From assembly GCA_002049455.2 (NCBI GenBank), contig KV919180.1, positions 1 to 54,837 on the forward strand: 54,837 bases of DNA, written 5' to 3'. The position numbers and the translations under genes are program-made. Each line of letters starts with the position of its first letter. The stretch's first letter is position 1. Positions 19,603-30,374 of the stretch are shown here, piece after piece. The notes below the pieces were generated by a model. That model was not told the DNA's origin. It saw nothing but the letters and a program-made list of their open reading frames with translations, and did no database searches. This stretch comes from Porphyra umbilicalis. Its lineage: Eukaryota > Rhodophyta > Bangiophyceae > Bangiales > Bangiaceae.

Positions 19603-20277
19603 CGGGAACGCGCCACCGACGATGAGGGCTCCGCGTGCTTTCCCGGCGCCGCCGCCGTGACGCTGCGCTCGGGGCGGTCCGTGGCGATGCGCGCGCTGCG
19701 CGTCGGCGACGCGGTCGCGTCGGGCGGCGGCCGCCACTCGGTCGTGTATGCATTTTCCCACGCCGACGACCGGGGCGCGGTGCGGCACCCGTTTGTGCGG
19801 CTGACGACGGCGGCGGGGGCGGTGCTGACGGCCTCCCCAGACCACTATGTGTACGTGGTGGGGGGAGGGGGGGGGGCGGGGGGGGGGGCCGACGCGGCCC
19901 GCCGGCGCCTGCGCCGCGCGGCCGACGTGCGGCTCGGCGACCGCCTGCCGCTCGCCGCCGGCAACGCGTCGGCGGTGGTGGGTATTGGGCGCGTCGCCTT
20001 GGGCGGCTTGTACAACCCCCACACCCTCGACGGGGACCTCACCGTCGACGGGGTGGTCGTGTCGACGTGGACGGCGGCGGTGCCGCCGGCGGTGGCGTCG
20101 GCGGCGCTCGCGCCGCTGCGGTGGTTGGTCGCCCGCACCGCGGGGGGGCCCGCCGCCGCCCTCGGCACCACCGTCGCGCGCGGCGTCAGCGCGGCGGTCG
20201 GCGCGCCGCCCGCGCGGGCGCTGCTCGCGGCCGCACGGCGGGCGGCACACGCGCGCCCGCGCTGCGGGTGGGTGTGA
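18481..20277 (+). CDS. Secreted protein with C-terminal Hedgehog/intein-type (Hint) autoprocessing domain
   Basis: This is a 598-residue ATG frame. Residues 1-40 are a basic start then a hydrophobic Ala-rich segment (signal or anchor). Residues about 120-310 are the Cys-containing domain shared with the gene at 16071. Residues 340-380 are a Pro then Gly linker. The Hint domain starts at C386 (ACFPGAAAVTLRSGRSVAMR) and continues with ALRVGDAV, HPFVRLTT, the TxxH-type block ASPDH (H455), and GGLYNPHTLDGDLTVDGVVV then STWT. Hint domains perform an N-S acyl shift at the first Cys and cleave the protein there; Cys and His are both present. The usual later Cys of animal Hedgehog is Thr here, as in other non-animal Hint proteins as I recall. 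Self-cleavage, releasing the N-terminal domain, is inferred and not shown. The frame stays open through long G runs. Confidence 0.85.
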
Positions 20278-20587
20278 GGGGCGCCGCCGCGGGCGCCCCG
20301 GCGCCGGGGCCCGCGCCGCGCGGCGCGTGTGGGCCGCCCCGCGGCGCGCCCGCGCGCGCTGGCCGCGCGGCGGCAGCAGGCCGCGCCGGGCGCGAGGAAA
20401 CCAAAAAAAAAAAAAAAAGTAACGTTGCTCACCGCCCGTGGCCCCACCGACGCCAGCCACGAATACCACCGGTCTGCAGACCAACAAAAAAAACAAAAAA
20501 AAAGGAGGAGAGGAACAAAAACACGAGAGGGAAGAGAGGGGGGGGGGAAAAAACGGCTGTACACGGCACACCTGCTGCACAACCTCG

Positions 20588-21684
20588 TCAGCCGCTTATT
20601 GGGACCGGCAGCCCCTTGCGCGCGCCCCGCCCCGGTGCCGCCGCCGCCGCCGGCGCCAACCCGAGCGCCTCGGCCAACGCGGCGCCGTCGACGCCCGCCG
20701 GCAGCGGCTCGTCGGCGTCCCCCCCAGCCACCGGGGCAGGCGGGACGCACCGACCTCCCGCCGCAGCACCGACACGGTCGACTCCCCCCCCCCCGCCCCG
20801 ACCCACACAATCTGCCGCACGACCGACGCGCTGAGCAGCGGGCTAATCGCCCGGTACACGGTGTGCACGCCCGCCGGGTAGTGCATGAGGAGGATGCGCC
20901 CGTGGCGGTTGGGGTAGTGCGCGAAAAAGAGCTTGAGGGCGACCTTGACCGTCGGCAGGTCGACGTTGCGGAACGCAGACCACCCCGAAAAGTCGACAAT
21001 CGCCGTTGCTCGCCGCGCGTAGCGCCCGCCCAGCGGCGGCGTCTGCCGCCGCCCGCCGGGGGGGGAGGCCCCGCCGCCGCCGCCGCCGCCGCCGCCTCGG
21101 GCGGCGGCGGCGGCGGGCGGTAAAAGAGGCCCTCACACGCGGCGCAGAGGGCGTCGAGGAAGGCGCCCCGCTCGACGGTGCGGCGCTCAAATTGGCGCAC
21201 GGGCGCGTAGAGGAGCACCCCCCCCCCCCCGGGCGCCGGTCCTCACACGCGGGCCCGAGAAAGTAGGCGGGCCAACACGCCGCCGGCACGTCGACGGCCG
21301 ACGCGGGGACGGTCGTCACGCGGCGCTCCCGCCGCCACGTGAGCGTCGCCGCCAAGGCGGCGACGGCGGCGGGGACGTCCCCCCCCGCGTCGCGGAGGTA
21401 CGTCAACAGCAGCACGTCGCGCGTGTGCGCCGACGCGCCGACGGCGCGCACGAGGTCGTCGGTGGCGAGGCTCGGGTGCGCCCCCGTTTGGCGCGCGAGC
21501 AGCGCGTCCCAGGCGGCGCCGAGGGCGTTGAGCAGCGCCCGCTCGGCGGGGGGGAGCTCCTCCACGTCGGGCTCCTCGGTGGCGGGGGGGACCGGGGGGG
21601 GGGGGGGGGGGGGGCGTCGACGACGGGGGATGGGGGTTTGGCAGAGCGGAAGTAGCTCATCTTGGCGGAAAAGTAGGACGTCAT
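20588..21684 (-). CDS. CRAL-TRIO (Sec14-like) lipid-binding protein, split over frames
   Basis: Sec14-like proteins carry phospholipids or other lipids between membranes. The ATG at 21684 gives MTSYFSAKMSYFRSAKPPSP. A CRAL-TRIO N-terminal helical part follows: TDDLVRAVGASAHTRDVLLL, TYLRDAGGDVPAAVAALAAT then LTWRRERRV. The lipid-binding part has GAFLDALCAACEGLFY, IVDFSGWSAFRNVDLPTVKV, FFAHYPNRHGRILLMHYPAG, VHTVYRAISPLLSASVVRQI and LPRWLGG. These are the YP...I and LP..LGG hallmarks of the family. An Ala-rich tail ends in a TGA at 20588. Frame changes fall at G/C runs near 21595-21613, 21220-21230, about 21060-21075 and 20719-20725. Sequencing indels are the likeliest cause; a decayed gene is possible. 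Confidence 0.72.
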
Positions 21685-23396
21685 GGGGACGGGGGGGGGG
21701 GGGAGCGGCTTGAGGGGGGGGGGGGGGGGGACACTAGAGGTACCTGTGGAAGCGGGCAGGGAAAACAATGCCGGCAATGACAAGCCACCGCCGTACGGCT
21801 CGCGAGGCGCAGCGCACGGGCAGGTGTGCGGCGGTCGGGGAATAAAAAGGTAACCGCGTGCGGCACCCTCGTGGACGGGAGGGAGGCAAACACCCACACC
21901 CGCGCCGGGCCCACCCCACCGAGGCAATGAGTGCGCACGGAGCACCGCGGCCGTACGGCCGCCAGACGGGGCCGAGCGCACGCCACCGACGCGACGCCAC
22001 CAGCGTCGAGGCGGGCCACGGGCGGTGGCGACGTCGCGCGCCCGCTCCGCCGTCCTCGAGGCGTCAGCGTGGCTGCCACGCCCCGCAACCCGACCGGGCG
22101 GCGTGTAGCCAGAAAGACGACGCACCCGTCTGCCGACCCGTCTGGCCCGCGCCAGCTACAACGGCGGGGTGGTGCACCACCTGCGCTGCACCGGTGCTGC
22201 ACACCACGCCGGAACAGCCTGGCGGGGGGGCGGAGAGGCGGCGGATGGCACCAACCTGCCGCGGTCGCTCGACGGCTCCCTCCGTCCCGCCCATTAAGGG
22301 CCCGGGTGCACCAGACAGACACCTGGCGCCTACACTGGGCCAAGACGGGCGTGTAAGGGGGGGGCCTTTTGAGTTGGTCGGCGTGGCACCCCCCCCCCCC
22401 CGTCCAAAACACAGCCCCCTCGTCAACGTTTTTAGGGCGTGACAGGGCAGAGCCGAAGGGGCGACATCCTCGTTGGACAGGCGGACCAGCAGGTGAACGC
22501 CGGCCGCGACGTGCGCCAACGACGTGTGCCGTGGCGTGGCCGGGGACGGCGGCAGCGGCACCACGAACCAGACCCGCAATCCAAACCGCCGCTGGCGAGG
22601 CACAGCAGGCCGCGGCGTGTCGACGTGGGAGACCCAGCCAGCACCAACCGGGCCGCGCTGGCCCAGTGTGGGGCAAAGCGGGGGGGTGCGGCTCAGACAC
22701 CGGCTGTCAAAAACAATCGACATATCCATACACTGACAGGTGAGTGGAGGTAGGAAATGCGCCGTGCAGCTTTCACATGACATTCGCGTGAATATGCGAT
22801 GTGAAAACGCGGGGGGGGGGGGGGGGGCGCGCGCGCTCCGCGCGCGCTCCGCGCGCCTCGGGGGGGGGCCGGATGCGCTCGTCGATTGACGAAATCAACA
22901 GTGAGATTCCATCAACTTCGGGCGCATCCTCGACATCGGTGCAGCAATCAGGACCGATTGGGGCCACCCAGAACTGGGGCCCGACCACAAAGATCTCCGG
23001 ATCGGGGTGGCGAATCGGTCCCCACTGTCGTCGAGGACAGCACGGCGACACAGGACCCGACGGATCGGTCCCCCCGCCGCCGTACCGAATCCGCCGCCAC
23101 GATGTGCGCGTGGACGCTGATGCCGTCGCGGTTGACGCCATCGTCGTCGCGCCCGCCACCATGGCGCCGCTTTTACCAGGCGTGCGTCTCCTTCGGGCGG
23201 ACCGGCATCGGGCACCCGTACGTGCGGTTCCCGTGCACCCGGCTTGGAGCACCGCTATGCTTTGCCCAACCTGACATGCCAGTCCTCCGGCAGCGTATTG
23301 GTGTTGCTCTATATGTGGACAGCTTGACCGCGGCCGACGCCTGCGCCCGCCTCCCTGTTTCTTCGTTGGCCGATGTAGCTGCAGAGGACTAGGGGA
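21685..23396. other. Upstream region of the CRAL-TRIO gene, no supported gene
   Basis: GC-rich sequence contains a GCGCGCGCTCC repeat near 22830-22858. Frames at 22873-23274 and 22886-23392 (+) and 22773-23252 (-) are open, but none shows a family motif. The last 90 bases before 23396 end in GCTGCAGAGGACTAG and loosely resemble the ends of the duplicated units that follow. Confidence 0.45.
22766..22806. repeat. Left copy of a 41-bp inverted repeat pair
   Basis: The copy starts GCAGCTTTCACAT, then ATTCGCGTGAA and GTGAAA. The reverse complement of 28827-28867 matches at 34 of 41 positions. Weaker similarity extends about 15 bases outward. Each copy also contains TTTCAC...GTGAAA, so it is partly self-complementary. 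Confidence 0.7.
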
Positions 23397-24540
23397 GGCA
23401 CAAGCTAGCGCGGGTAGCGGGCGTGGGTGGCTGCAGTGTGGGTGACTGGAGAGTGGCGCGCCTGCACGATCACATCGTAGTCAATACCTTCTTTTGCTCT
23501 CTCTCAGCTCCATTCTGTCTGACCCTACTTGTCCACTGAAGCATGAGTGCGGTCCGCTCGTACGCAAACAACAAAGACACTTCAGTACAGCGGGCTGGTG
23601 TACCGAGTGTGCTGCTACATGTACCCCTTCAGGCGCCAATGCTCAGGCGGCAGGTGGACAGCTTGCATGCCACTCTGGGTGAGGCCGGCACAGCGACCGC
23701 CGGGGCGCACGCCGATTCTATGCGCAGACAGTATAAACGAAACAGCAACAGTCGGGCGGCTTCTGGGTCACCCCCGACAGGGAGGCGGGACGGGTGGGAG
23801 CTCGGCCACTGGTGGCAGGCCAATTCAGCGTGCGGCGCTCTTTCCATCTCGTCCAGCTCTGCTGCTGGTGGGGCCATGCGCGTATCGCGGTCGACCGTGG
23901 GACCCCACATTGGAAACCGAGGCGACAGGTGACCAGGCAGATGGCGTTTGGGTTCTACTGGGAGCCATCAGCAGATACCATTCCGCAGGTGACCGACTGC
24001 TCCTCAACGAGGGACTATCCCGACGTGGCTGGGTCTCCCAGAATCCTGTGACCGCTCACGGCCCAGCACCACGCTGGCTGCTTGACCAGTCTATCTCTCG
24101 AATGGGGGACAGTGAGTATGTTCGCGGATTGCCGAGTGACGTGCTCCCCGATAATCGCCCACCGACGCCCCCACTGTGTACTGGGGAGACATGAACTAGT
24201 ATGGGTAAAAGGCGTGGGTGACTGGAGTGCGGCTCGTGGGCATCATCGCTGTGTAACCAGAACCTACTTTCGCTTTCTCTCTCTTCCAGTCTTTCTGACC
24301 ATGCGTGTCTGCTGCCGTTTGCTGGAGGTCCGCTCTTACGTAAACAGCCAAGGTACTGTTTCTGTTCTTCTGTATGCTTGGGGCTGCGGGTGCGGCCAGG
24401 GCAGCGGTCGGTGGGGCCGGCTACGGGACTGTGCGCAGCAACCGAAACGAATGCAGCGTCAGTCGGGCAGCTGCTGAGTCAGCTCCGACAGCGGGGCTGG
24501 ATGGGTAAGAACGCGGCCACTGGTGACAGACCAGTGCGGC
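23397..24540 (+). repeat. Two diverged tandem copies of an approximately 760-bp unit
   Basis: Copy 1 starts near 23397 and copy 2 near 24190. Shared landmarks are GGCGTGGGTG(G/A)CTG, a pyrimidine tract ending in CAG (about 23510 and 24290), GGTCCGCTC(G/T)TACG followed by AAACA, and GGCCACTGGTG(G/A)CAG. Both contain open frames with a VRSYxN peptide, but they resemble no protein I know. They may be relics of an exon or of a repetitive element. Confidence 0.55.
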
Positions 24541-24558
24541 TGCGAGGCTGTTGCCGGC

Positions 24559-24665
24559 TGGTGGAGCCAGCAGCTGCTGGCTCCACCATGGCGTCCTGCT
24601 GGCGACTGGTCCTCTTGCCAGCCACTGCAGTTGCTAGCAAGAGGACCAGTCGCCAGCAGGACGCC
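24559..24665. repeat. Compound hairpin: 30-bp palindrome plus 29-bp inverted repeat
   Basis: 24559-24588 is a perfect 30-bp palindrome (half-site TGGTGGAGCCAGCAG). After one base comes an arm of 29 bases (24590-24618, GGCGTCCTGCTGGCGACTGG...), then an 18-base loop and an exact complementary arm (24637-24665). Such long perfect arms are rare by chance and imply recent origin or active maintenance. Confidence 0.92.
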
Positions 24666-25320
24666 ACCTCGGTCAGAGGTGGGAAGCAAACAGGAATGAG
24701 GAGCATGCCCTTCCGTAGGGCCTGGAATCGGCTGCTGAGGAGCCTGCATCGCCGGCATTGACCTACGCACAGGGGTAAAACCCTGGCCCACAAACCCGTA
24801 ACCCTGACCCATCTGGATCAGACACAGGTGATCGAAAACATAATATGGACCCCTTGTGAATCATTTTCGATCCACACAAGCATATTACACATCAGTGAGC
24901 CTCTCCAGGGCCCTTCCAGAGGCTTAAAAATATCTACCAGTAGGCACTGCGCCCCGTTCATGGAACAGACTTTGGATTGTCCTGTAATTTCAGCCGAACA
25001 AGGCAATGAGAGTGAATTAACAGGTTTTTGATAAGTTGCTAAAACGGGCGGCGTTCTGGTGCTTGCCGCCTGATGCGACGCGCGGGGCAGGTCGTCCACC
25101 GTGTCAGACCCAGTCGGCACATGGAAACCTCGGAATCGCCTGATCTTGGAACGAAGTGGACGGATTTAAAGTATTCTCTGAGAGAAGAAAAAGTCGAGCC
25201 GGATTTGATGTATCAAAATATTTTTACGACAGCCAGCGGAACGTGTTTCTGTATTGTCGGTGGATCTGTTCGTTGATTTGCGTACAGTTGCGGATGACGC
25301 TTGGCAGCACTGTAATCCCA
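24666..25320. other. No gene seen
   Basis: The sequence is moderately AT-rich. A short inverted repeat (GATCGAAAA at about 24830 and TTTTCGATC at about 24867) is visible. The string GGACCCCTTGTGAAT at about 24847 recurs at about 34957. Nothing else is recognised. Confidence 0.5.
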
Positions 25321-25868
25321 GCGCGCCAGGGGGCCCCAGCAACCCCGTGCACGGCCCCCGAGATTCGCCAGCGCCCACCCCTGCCAGAGGTACCGTGCAG
25401 GGGGTGCCCCAAAGTGGCCACAAAGCGCGCAGAAACATTTCAGCCTGCTGATTGGCCAGGTGGCAGAAACGAAGGCGGCATCCTGGCCGCATGAAATTTC
25501 TACCGGCGCGCCAGGGGCCCCCAGCGACCCCGTGCACGGCCCCCGAGATTCGCCAGCGCCCACCCCCGCCAGAGGTACCGTGCAGGGGGTGCCCCAAAGG
25601 GGCCACAAAGCGCGCACAAACATTTCAGCCTGCTGATTGGCCAGGTGGCGGAAACGAAGGCGGCATCCTGGCCGCATGAAATTTCTACCGGCGCGCCAGG
25701 GGCCCCCAGCGACCCCGTGCACGGCCCTCGAGATTCGCCAGCGCCCCCCCCCGCCAGAGGTACCGTGCAGGGGGTGCCCCAAAGTGGCCACAAAGCGCGC
25801 ACAAACATTTCAGCCTGCTGATTGGCCAGGTGGCGGAAACGAAGGTGTCATCCTGGCCAAGGAAACAG
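25321..25868 (+). repeat. Three tandem 185-bp satellite units
   Basis: Units start with GCGCGCCAGG at 25321, 25506 and 25691. Each contains GAGATTCGCCAGCGCC, AGAGGTACCGTGCAGGGGGT, CATTTCAGCCTGCTGATTGG and GAAACGAAGGCGGCATCCTG. The copies are nearly identical, and the third decays at its right end. Open frames run through them only because no stops occur in the unit. Confidence 0.92.
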
Positions 25869-26651
25869 GCGCCAGTCCGTAGGTGGTTCCCTGGTCGCTC
25901 TGTTGACCGCATGTGCTGATACTAAATATCTCGCCACTGTGGGGGCGCCCAGGGGTCCTGGAGGCCTGTATCTCGCCAGACAGGGCTGCTGCGGGCCGCA
26001 GACACAATGGTATCTCATTTTGCTGTCGATCTGGGTGCCCCTTTTTTGGGTGCTCCAGGGCGCTGACATGTGTCGTCAGCCCCAGACACGACGACTGATC
26101 AGGACAGGCTTTGGTGTCTGTGGCCCCGCTCGGGCCTTTCCTCGTCGCTGATGTCTGGCGGACCTGTTCATGTCTGGCACGTATCCGGTTCTGTACACCC
26201 TCTCACGGGCCCATGTTTCATGCACGTAGCGTTATTCAGCATTTGAATTCGACCGAGAGAGAAGGATGGGGGCCACTTCACTATCCGGCGAATTATTTTA
26301 CGATTCGAAATAGGGGCTCTGGGCACCTCACTGGAGCCTGCCAATGGAGAAAAGCTTTCGCACACTTGTACAGTAACTCTCTGCCAGTGAGTGGGCTAGC
26401 AACTTTTCCTCTCATGCTCTTCCTACCGGCCGATCACGTTCCAATTTTTGGCGACTGGTACTAAGCTGGGTTGTGGAGAACATGGATCAGTAGCGCTCTT
26501 ATTTGTGAGCCTCTCTTACGGAGTTGGTCACTGTTGTCTTCTTTTTTTTTCATACCGTCTTTCATCGGCTGATGCGTTAGGAGTCTAGTTAGAAACGTCT
26601 GTCTTTCTTAGATGAGGATGCGGGGGTTACATTCCTAATGTCGCAAAGGTA
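25869..26651. other. No gene seen
   Basis: Mixed-composition sequence without an extended frame, repeat or RNA gene that I can support. Confidence 0.5.
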
Positions 26652-26653
26652 TA

Positions 26654-26790
26654 CAGTGCGTTCCCTCTCTCGTTATAAGAGAATCGTTTACAAAAGAATA
26701 TGGGTCGCGAGTCTTCCATTCCAGTCCGTATGGGCCACTTTTTCTTCATATTGAGCCGAATCAGCTGTCTCTTATAACGAGAACGCACTG
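26654..26790. mobile_element. Pogo/Tc1-mariner-like MITE
   Basis: This is a 137-bp element with ends CAGTGCGTTC...CTCGTTATAAGAGA and the complement TCTCTTATAACGAGAACGCA ending CACTG. It is flanked on both sides by TA (26652-26653 and 26791-26792). The left arm has about six extra bases. CAGTG ends, the CTCGTTATAA box and the TA duplication match pogo/Tigger-type termini. The interior is too short for a transposase, so it would need one supplied in trans. Confidence 0.82.
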
Positions 26791-26792
26791 TA

Positions 26793-28660
26793 ATACTTCA
26801 TTTGCCGAAGTCGTTGCAAAATACGCGGAATAGAATGCACAGTATCAGGCTGGATGAGGTGGATAAAAGTTCACATGACAGTATGACGTCAGACCTGGCG
26901 TGTTGCCAATGGCATCTCGCGGACGTTCTGATCTCAGACGCGCGATGCGTAGCTGTCCCGTCGCTCTGTGTTTCTGGACCGTCAGGGCGTGGCCACTAAG
27001 GTTGGCATTTACCGAACATTGCGATGAATGCTCTTTCCCAATCGGAAGACTGATTTATCGATTTTGTACCGATATCTCGGTAGTCTCACGTTTCATAAAA
27101 TTTCCGATTTTGTGGCATATGTGGTTAGAGCCCCACTCGCGTCCGCACCCTCATCCACACAGTGCAACGACCACCGCATGACCCCGACCATACCAACCTC
27201 CCGCCTCTGCACTCCACCCAAGTAGCACCACGGCCTCGACTGTGTCTGACCTGGGCAAGCTCGGATCCATCCCTTCGCCTCCCCACCAATAATACTCCTG
27301 CGTACCACAGCGCGCCATACATTCCCCACACATCAAGGCACATACATCGACAACATACCGCTCGCCCACTCTGCTACCAACATTATGACGCAAACGAAAC
27401 TTGGTGGCGCGGAAGTTCCGCAGCCGCAACACTACCTCTAGGGGATACCCAGGCATCTTTTGAAAGGGCAGAGGACACGCTTGCTTGGGCAGAGGAGGCG
27501 AGCTGGACTGAAGCAGGAGGGCCTGCATACTAGACGCGGGTGTCTTGTGCGATCAATATTGCATCGTGGCTGTTTTGCTGGTCTATCTGGTCGGCGACTA
27601 ATGGGACCGGTGAGTGCCTCGCCCGGTGTGTGGCGTCGGTCGAGCTCTCCCAGGATTAAATACGAATATTATTACATTACACACCTGTACCGACCATTGA
27701 GAAAATGGACGATACCGACTATTGATCGGGATACCGAGACCCTTACCGATCAAATTTACCGATATACCAACAATATGGCCACACGGCCCGACATGCGAGA
27801 CGCTTCACCCACCCTGACAGCGGCGATGACAGCATCGCCAAAGAACCAAGAAAGTATTAGAATTACGTATTTGTCATGCGCCCTCTGGACCACCAATACA
27901 CTATTGTTCAGTCACCCTAAATGCTACGGATTGTCTTAACTATGACTGTTCCGAACACGGCGGCCTCGCAGACAAGCGTGGACCGGGGGCATGATGAAGC
28001 GCGGACTGGCGGCACGGCGCGATTTCTGCGTTGGTACCTGTTGATTGTACACCATAGAATGTTCACTTTTCTCGTGGTGGGGTGGTGCAAACTGGATACA
28101 CGAACGTGCGCGCAGTATACAGAAAAGAGATGCACAGTGTCAAAACCTTCGATGCAAGGTAGCGTGTGCAACGCCGGGGTTTAATCGCGGCGTTTTCAAC
28201 AAGCACAGACACATCACGAGCGTCCTTGGAATTGCGCCGTCGGTGGGAAAGGGATGTGGGTGAGCATAGAAATGGGACGAGGCCGGGAGAAGTGTTTTAT
28301 TGACGAGGCTGTTCGGCCGCACACCGCTGGGGGGGGCACCCTGAGGGCGCGATGCTCTGGGGCCTGAATCGCCAGAGAGTATTAGTTCCTTAGAACTCAT
28401 CTGGGGTTCGTACTGATGCCTTTAGGTACCAAGGGCGGAAGTCATAAAATCCCATATGAAAATCTCGCAGATAATCAAGGACATGCGCTACACATGCACT
28501 GAAGAGGGGTTGAAATCGGAGCCAGCTTTAGAATGGCTTAAATATTTCAATGTGTAGTGGGACGCGGATAAATGTGTGGATCAGAGTGAATGCACGTGGA
28601 GCACGCATATCCAATCGTTACAAGGATGGCTGAGAGCCGTCCTGAGGAAGCCGTGGTAGC
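26793..28660. other. AT-richer stretch, no supported gene
   Basis: Several TACCGAT/CGATA-type strings recur near 27060-27090 and 27700-27770. Frames are short and interrupted. No RNA gene or family motif is recognised. Confidence 0.5.
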
Positions 28661-28692
28661 CAGTCGTTACAATTTTCGAGTTGTAACGACTG
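28661..28692. repeat. 12-bp perfect inverted repeat
   Basis: Arms CAGTCGTTACAA and TTGTAACGACTG are separated by TTTTCGAG. A partial direct copy (ATCGTTACAA) lies about 50 bases upstream. Confidence 0.8.
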
Positions 28693-28826
28693 GACAGGAA
28701 TTCGTCTCAGTATCCGATTATCCTACGTGCATGGTGCGTGGGCCTCACGGGACGTGCAGGCGGGCCGGTCAGGTCGGCAGCTCAGCGCTCGAGCTCGGCA
28801 GGCAGTGATATGATTGGCCGGTTTGC

Positions 28827-28867
28827 TTTCACGCAGCAAGTTCACGCGAATATGATGTGAAAGCTGC
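28827..28867. repeat. Right copy of the 41-bp inverted repeat pair
   Basis: The reverse complement matches 22766-22806 at 34 of 41 positions. Together the two copies bracket 6.1 kb of the gene-poor island. The sequence from here to 29126 shows no supported gene. Confidence 0.7.
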
Positions 28868-29126
28868 AGCGTCCGTTTCCTTCACGGGTGAGTGGGACGG
28901 GTGAGCTGTGTGTCCTGGGGCCACCGGCTGCCAGCAAGGAGGTTGGGAGATTGGGCAACCACACCCCAAATTTTGCTGCTGTCTGCTCGCGTCGGCGTGC
29001 CTCGTGTGTGCTCGAGTCCTTGAGCCTCTGGATCGCGGACGGGTTGCCACCGCCGTCGCGGAGGACTGCGTCTGCACAGCACCTACGGCGGGTGTGGCAC
29101 TTTGTCGGGAACTCGGCATGCCTTCG

Positions 29127-29450
29127 TCAGCCGCCCGGCGGGTAACGCCTGCATTCTTCGACGCCATCGGCCAGGCCGCCGTTGCGGCGCCGCAGCATGG
29201 AGCGGATGATGCTACCAGCAATCAGGGGGCCAGGCACGCCCATCATCCGGTCTGAGGGTATCCTCCAGGCAAAAGCGCGAGTGGGGTGTTTGGGACCCGA
29301 ACGTGGGCATTGTTTCTTCTGCCCTACAGAGCGCCGCCATCCCATCAGCGTAACCTCACCTGCGGTTTGTGCGAAGCGGCCAGCCGTGTTGCACGCCACT
29401 GCACCCAGCACCACACCGCACCCCATCGCCTCGATACTCGAAAAAAACAT
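29127..29450 (-). CDS. Small two-exon gene, 71-residue protein with hydrophobic segments
   Basis: Exon 1 runs 29450-29360 from an ATG (MFFSSIEAMGCGVVLGAVAC). A GTGAGG donor at 29359 and a CTCAG acceptor ending at 29252 give a 108-bp intron. Exon 2 runs 29251-29127. The junction restores one codon and yields GRFAQTADRMMGVPGPLIAG then SIIRSMLRRRN, ending EECRRYPPGG. Residues about 8-20 and 34-47 are hydrophobic, so a small membrane or organelle protein is plausible. I do not recognise the family. Support comes from consensus splice sites and a balanced composition unlike nearby noise. It sits 288 bp downstream of the DUF4050-like gene on the same strand. Confidence 0.45.
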   Translation of the reverse strand: MFFSSIEAMGCGVVLGAVACNTAGRFAQTAGEVTLMGWRRSVGQKKQCPRSGPKHPTRAFAWRIPSDRMMGVPGPLIAGSIIRSMLRRRNGGLADGVEECRRYPPGG

Positions 29451-29738
29451 GCGAGACAAATCGAGTGGTCTTCGTGTACACGAAAAGACTGGCAATTGAC
29501 ACCAGGAACAGTACAGAAGAACAAAGGAGGGCGAAAAAAACAAACCACACCCAAGTAGAACACTTGAGCAACCATGAGACACGAGCTGCGGACATAACAC
29601 ATGGCCACAAAACGCAGGCGCAAGCACCCACCACCGCCCCATGATGCACGCTGCCAACACGAGCACCCACACCCCCCCGCGCACCCAGTGGGAAAACTGG
29701 ATGACCACCCCGCCCACCCCCCCTCACAGCCGACGCGC

Positions 29739-30322
29739 TCACCCCAACAGCCCGTCCGCCTCCCACACGTCGATCAACACGGGTATCAACTGCACGAGCG
29801 GCACGGGCGCGGCGAGCGGGCGGTAACTCGACGCGACCAGCTCGTCGTACAACTCGTCGGCGTCCACGTCGGACAGCGCCGCCGTCGAGTCGCGACGCCG
29901 CGACCGCCCGCGGCCGCTCCCGCCCCGCCGCGCGCCACGCGCGTCGACGAGCGCCCGCACGGCGGCGGGGGACACCACCCCCACACCGGGGGTGTGGAGG
30001 TACGCATCGGCGGCGCCAGAGGCGGCCGCCGCAGGCGCCGCCGCACCACCGGCCGCGTCGCCATCGTCACTGCCGTCGGCGCCGTCGACAGCGGCGGCGG
30101 TGGCGGCGGGCGACGCGCCGGCCGTGGCGGCGGCGGCGGCGGCGGGGGACCCGTCCATGGCCCCCGCCGACGCGTCGGCGGCCAACCACGCGCGCCGCAC
30201 TTCCGTCCAACGCTCCATGCCCGTGTCGACCCACGCGCCGTCGGTGGCGCGACGACCATCACCGCGGCCACCGCCGCGCGCCCCCGACCGGGACGCCGTC
30301 TGCTGCATGCCCGCTGCCCCCA

Positions 30323-30374
<52 letters not shown>

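Noticed and set aside
22773..23392. Protein gene (three overlapping frames on both strands)
   Set aside because: Each looks partly protein-like, but no motif, splice site or codon pattern singles one out.
24770..24815. Interstitial telomeric repeat (ACCCTG/AACCC strings)
   Set aside because: Only three irregular strings occur, without a constant period.
25166..25912. Overlapping frames of 65-192 codons across the 185-bp satellites
   Set aside because: They merely repeat the satellite and have no conserved start or domain.
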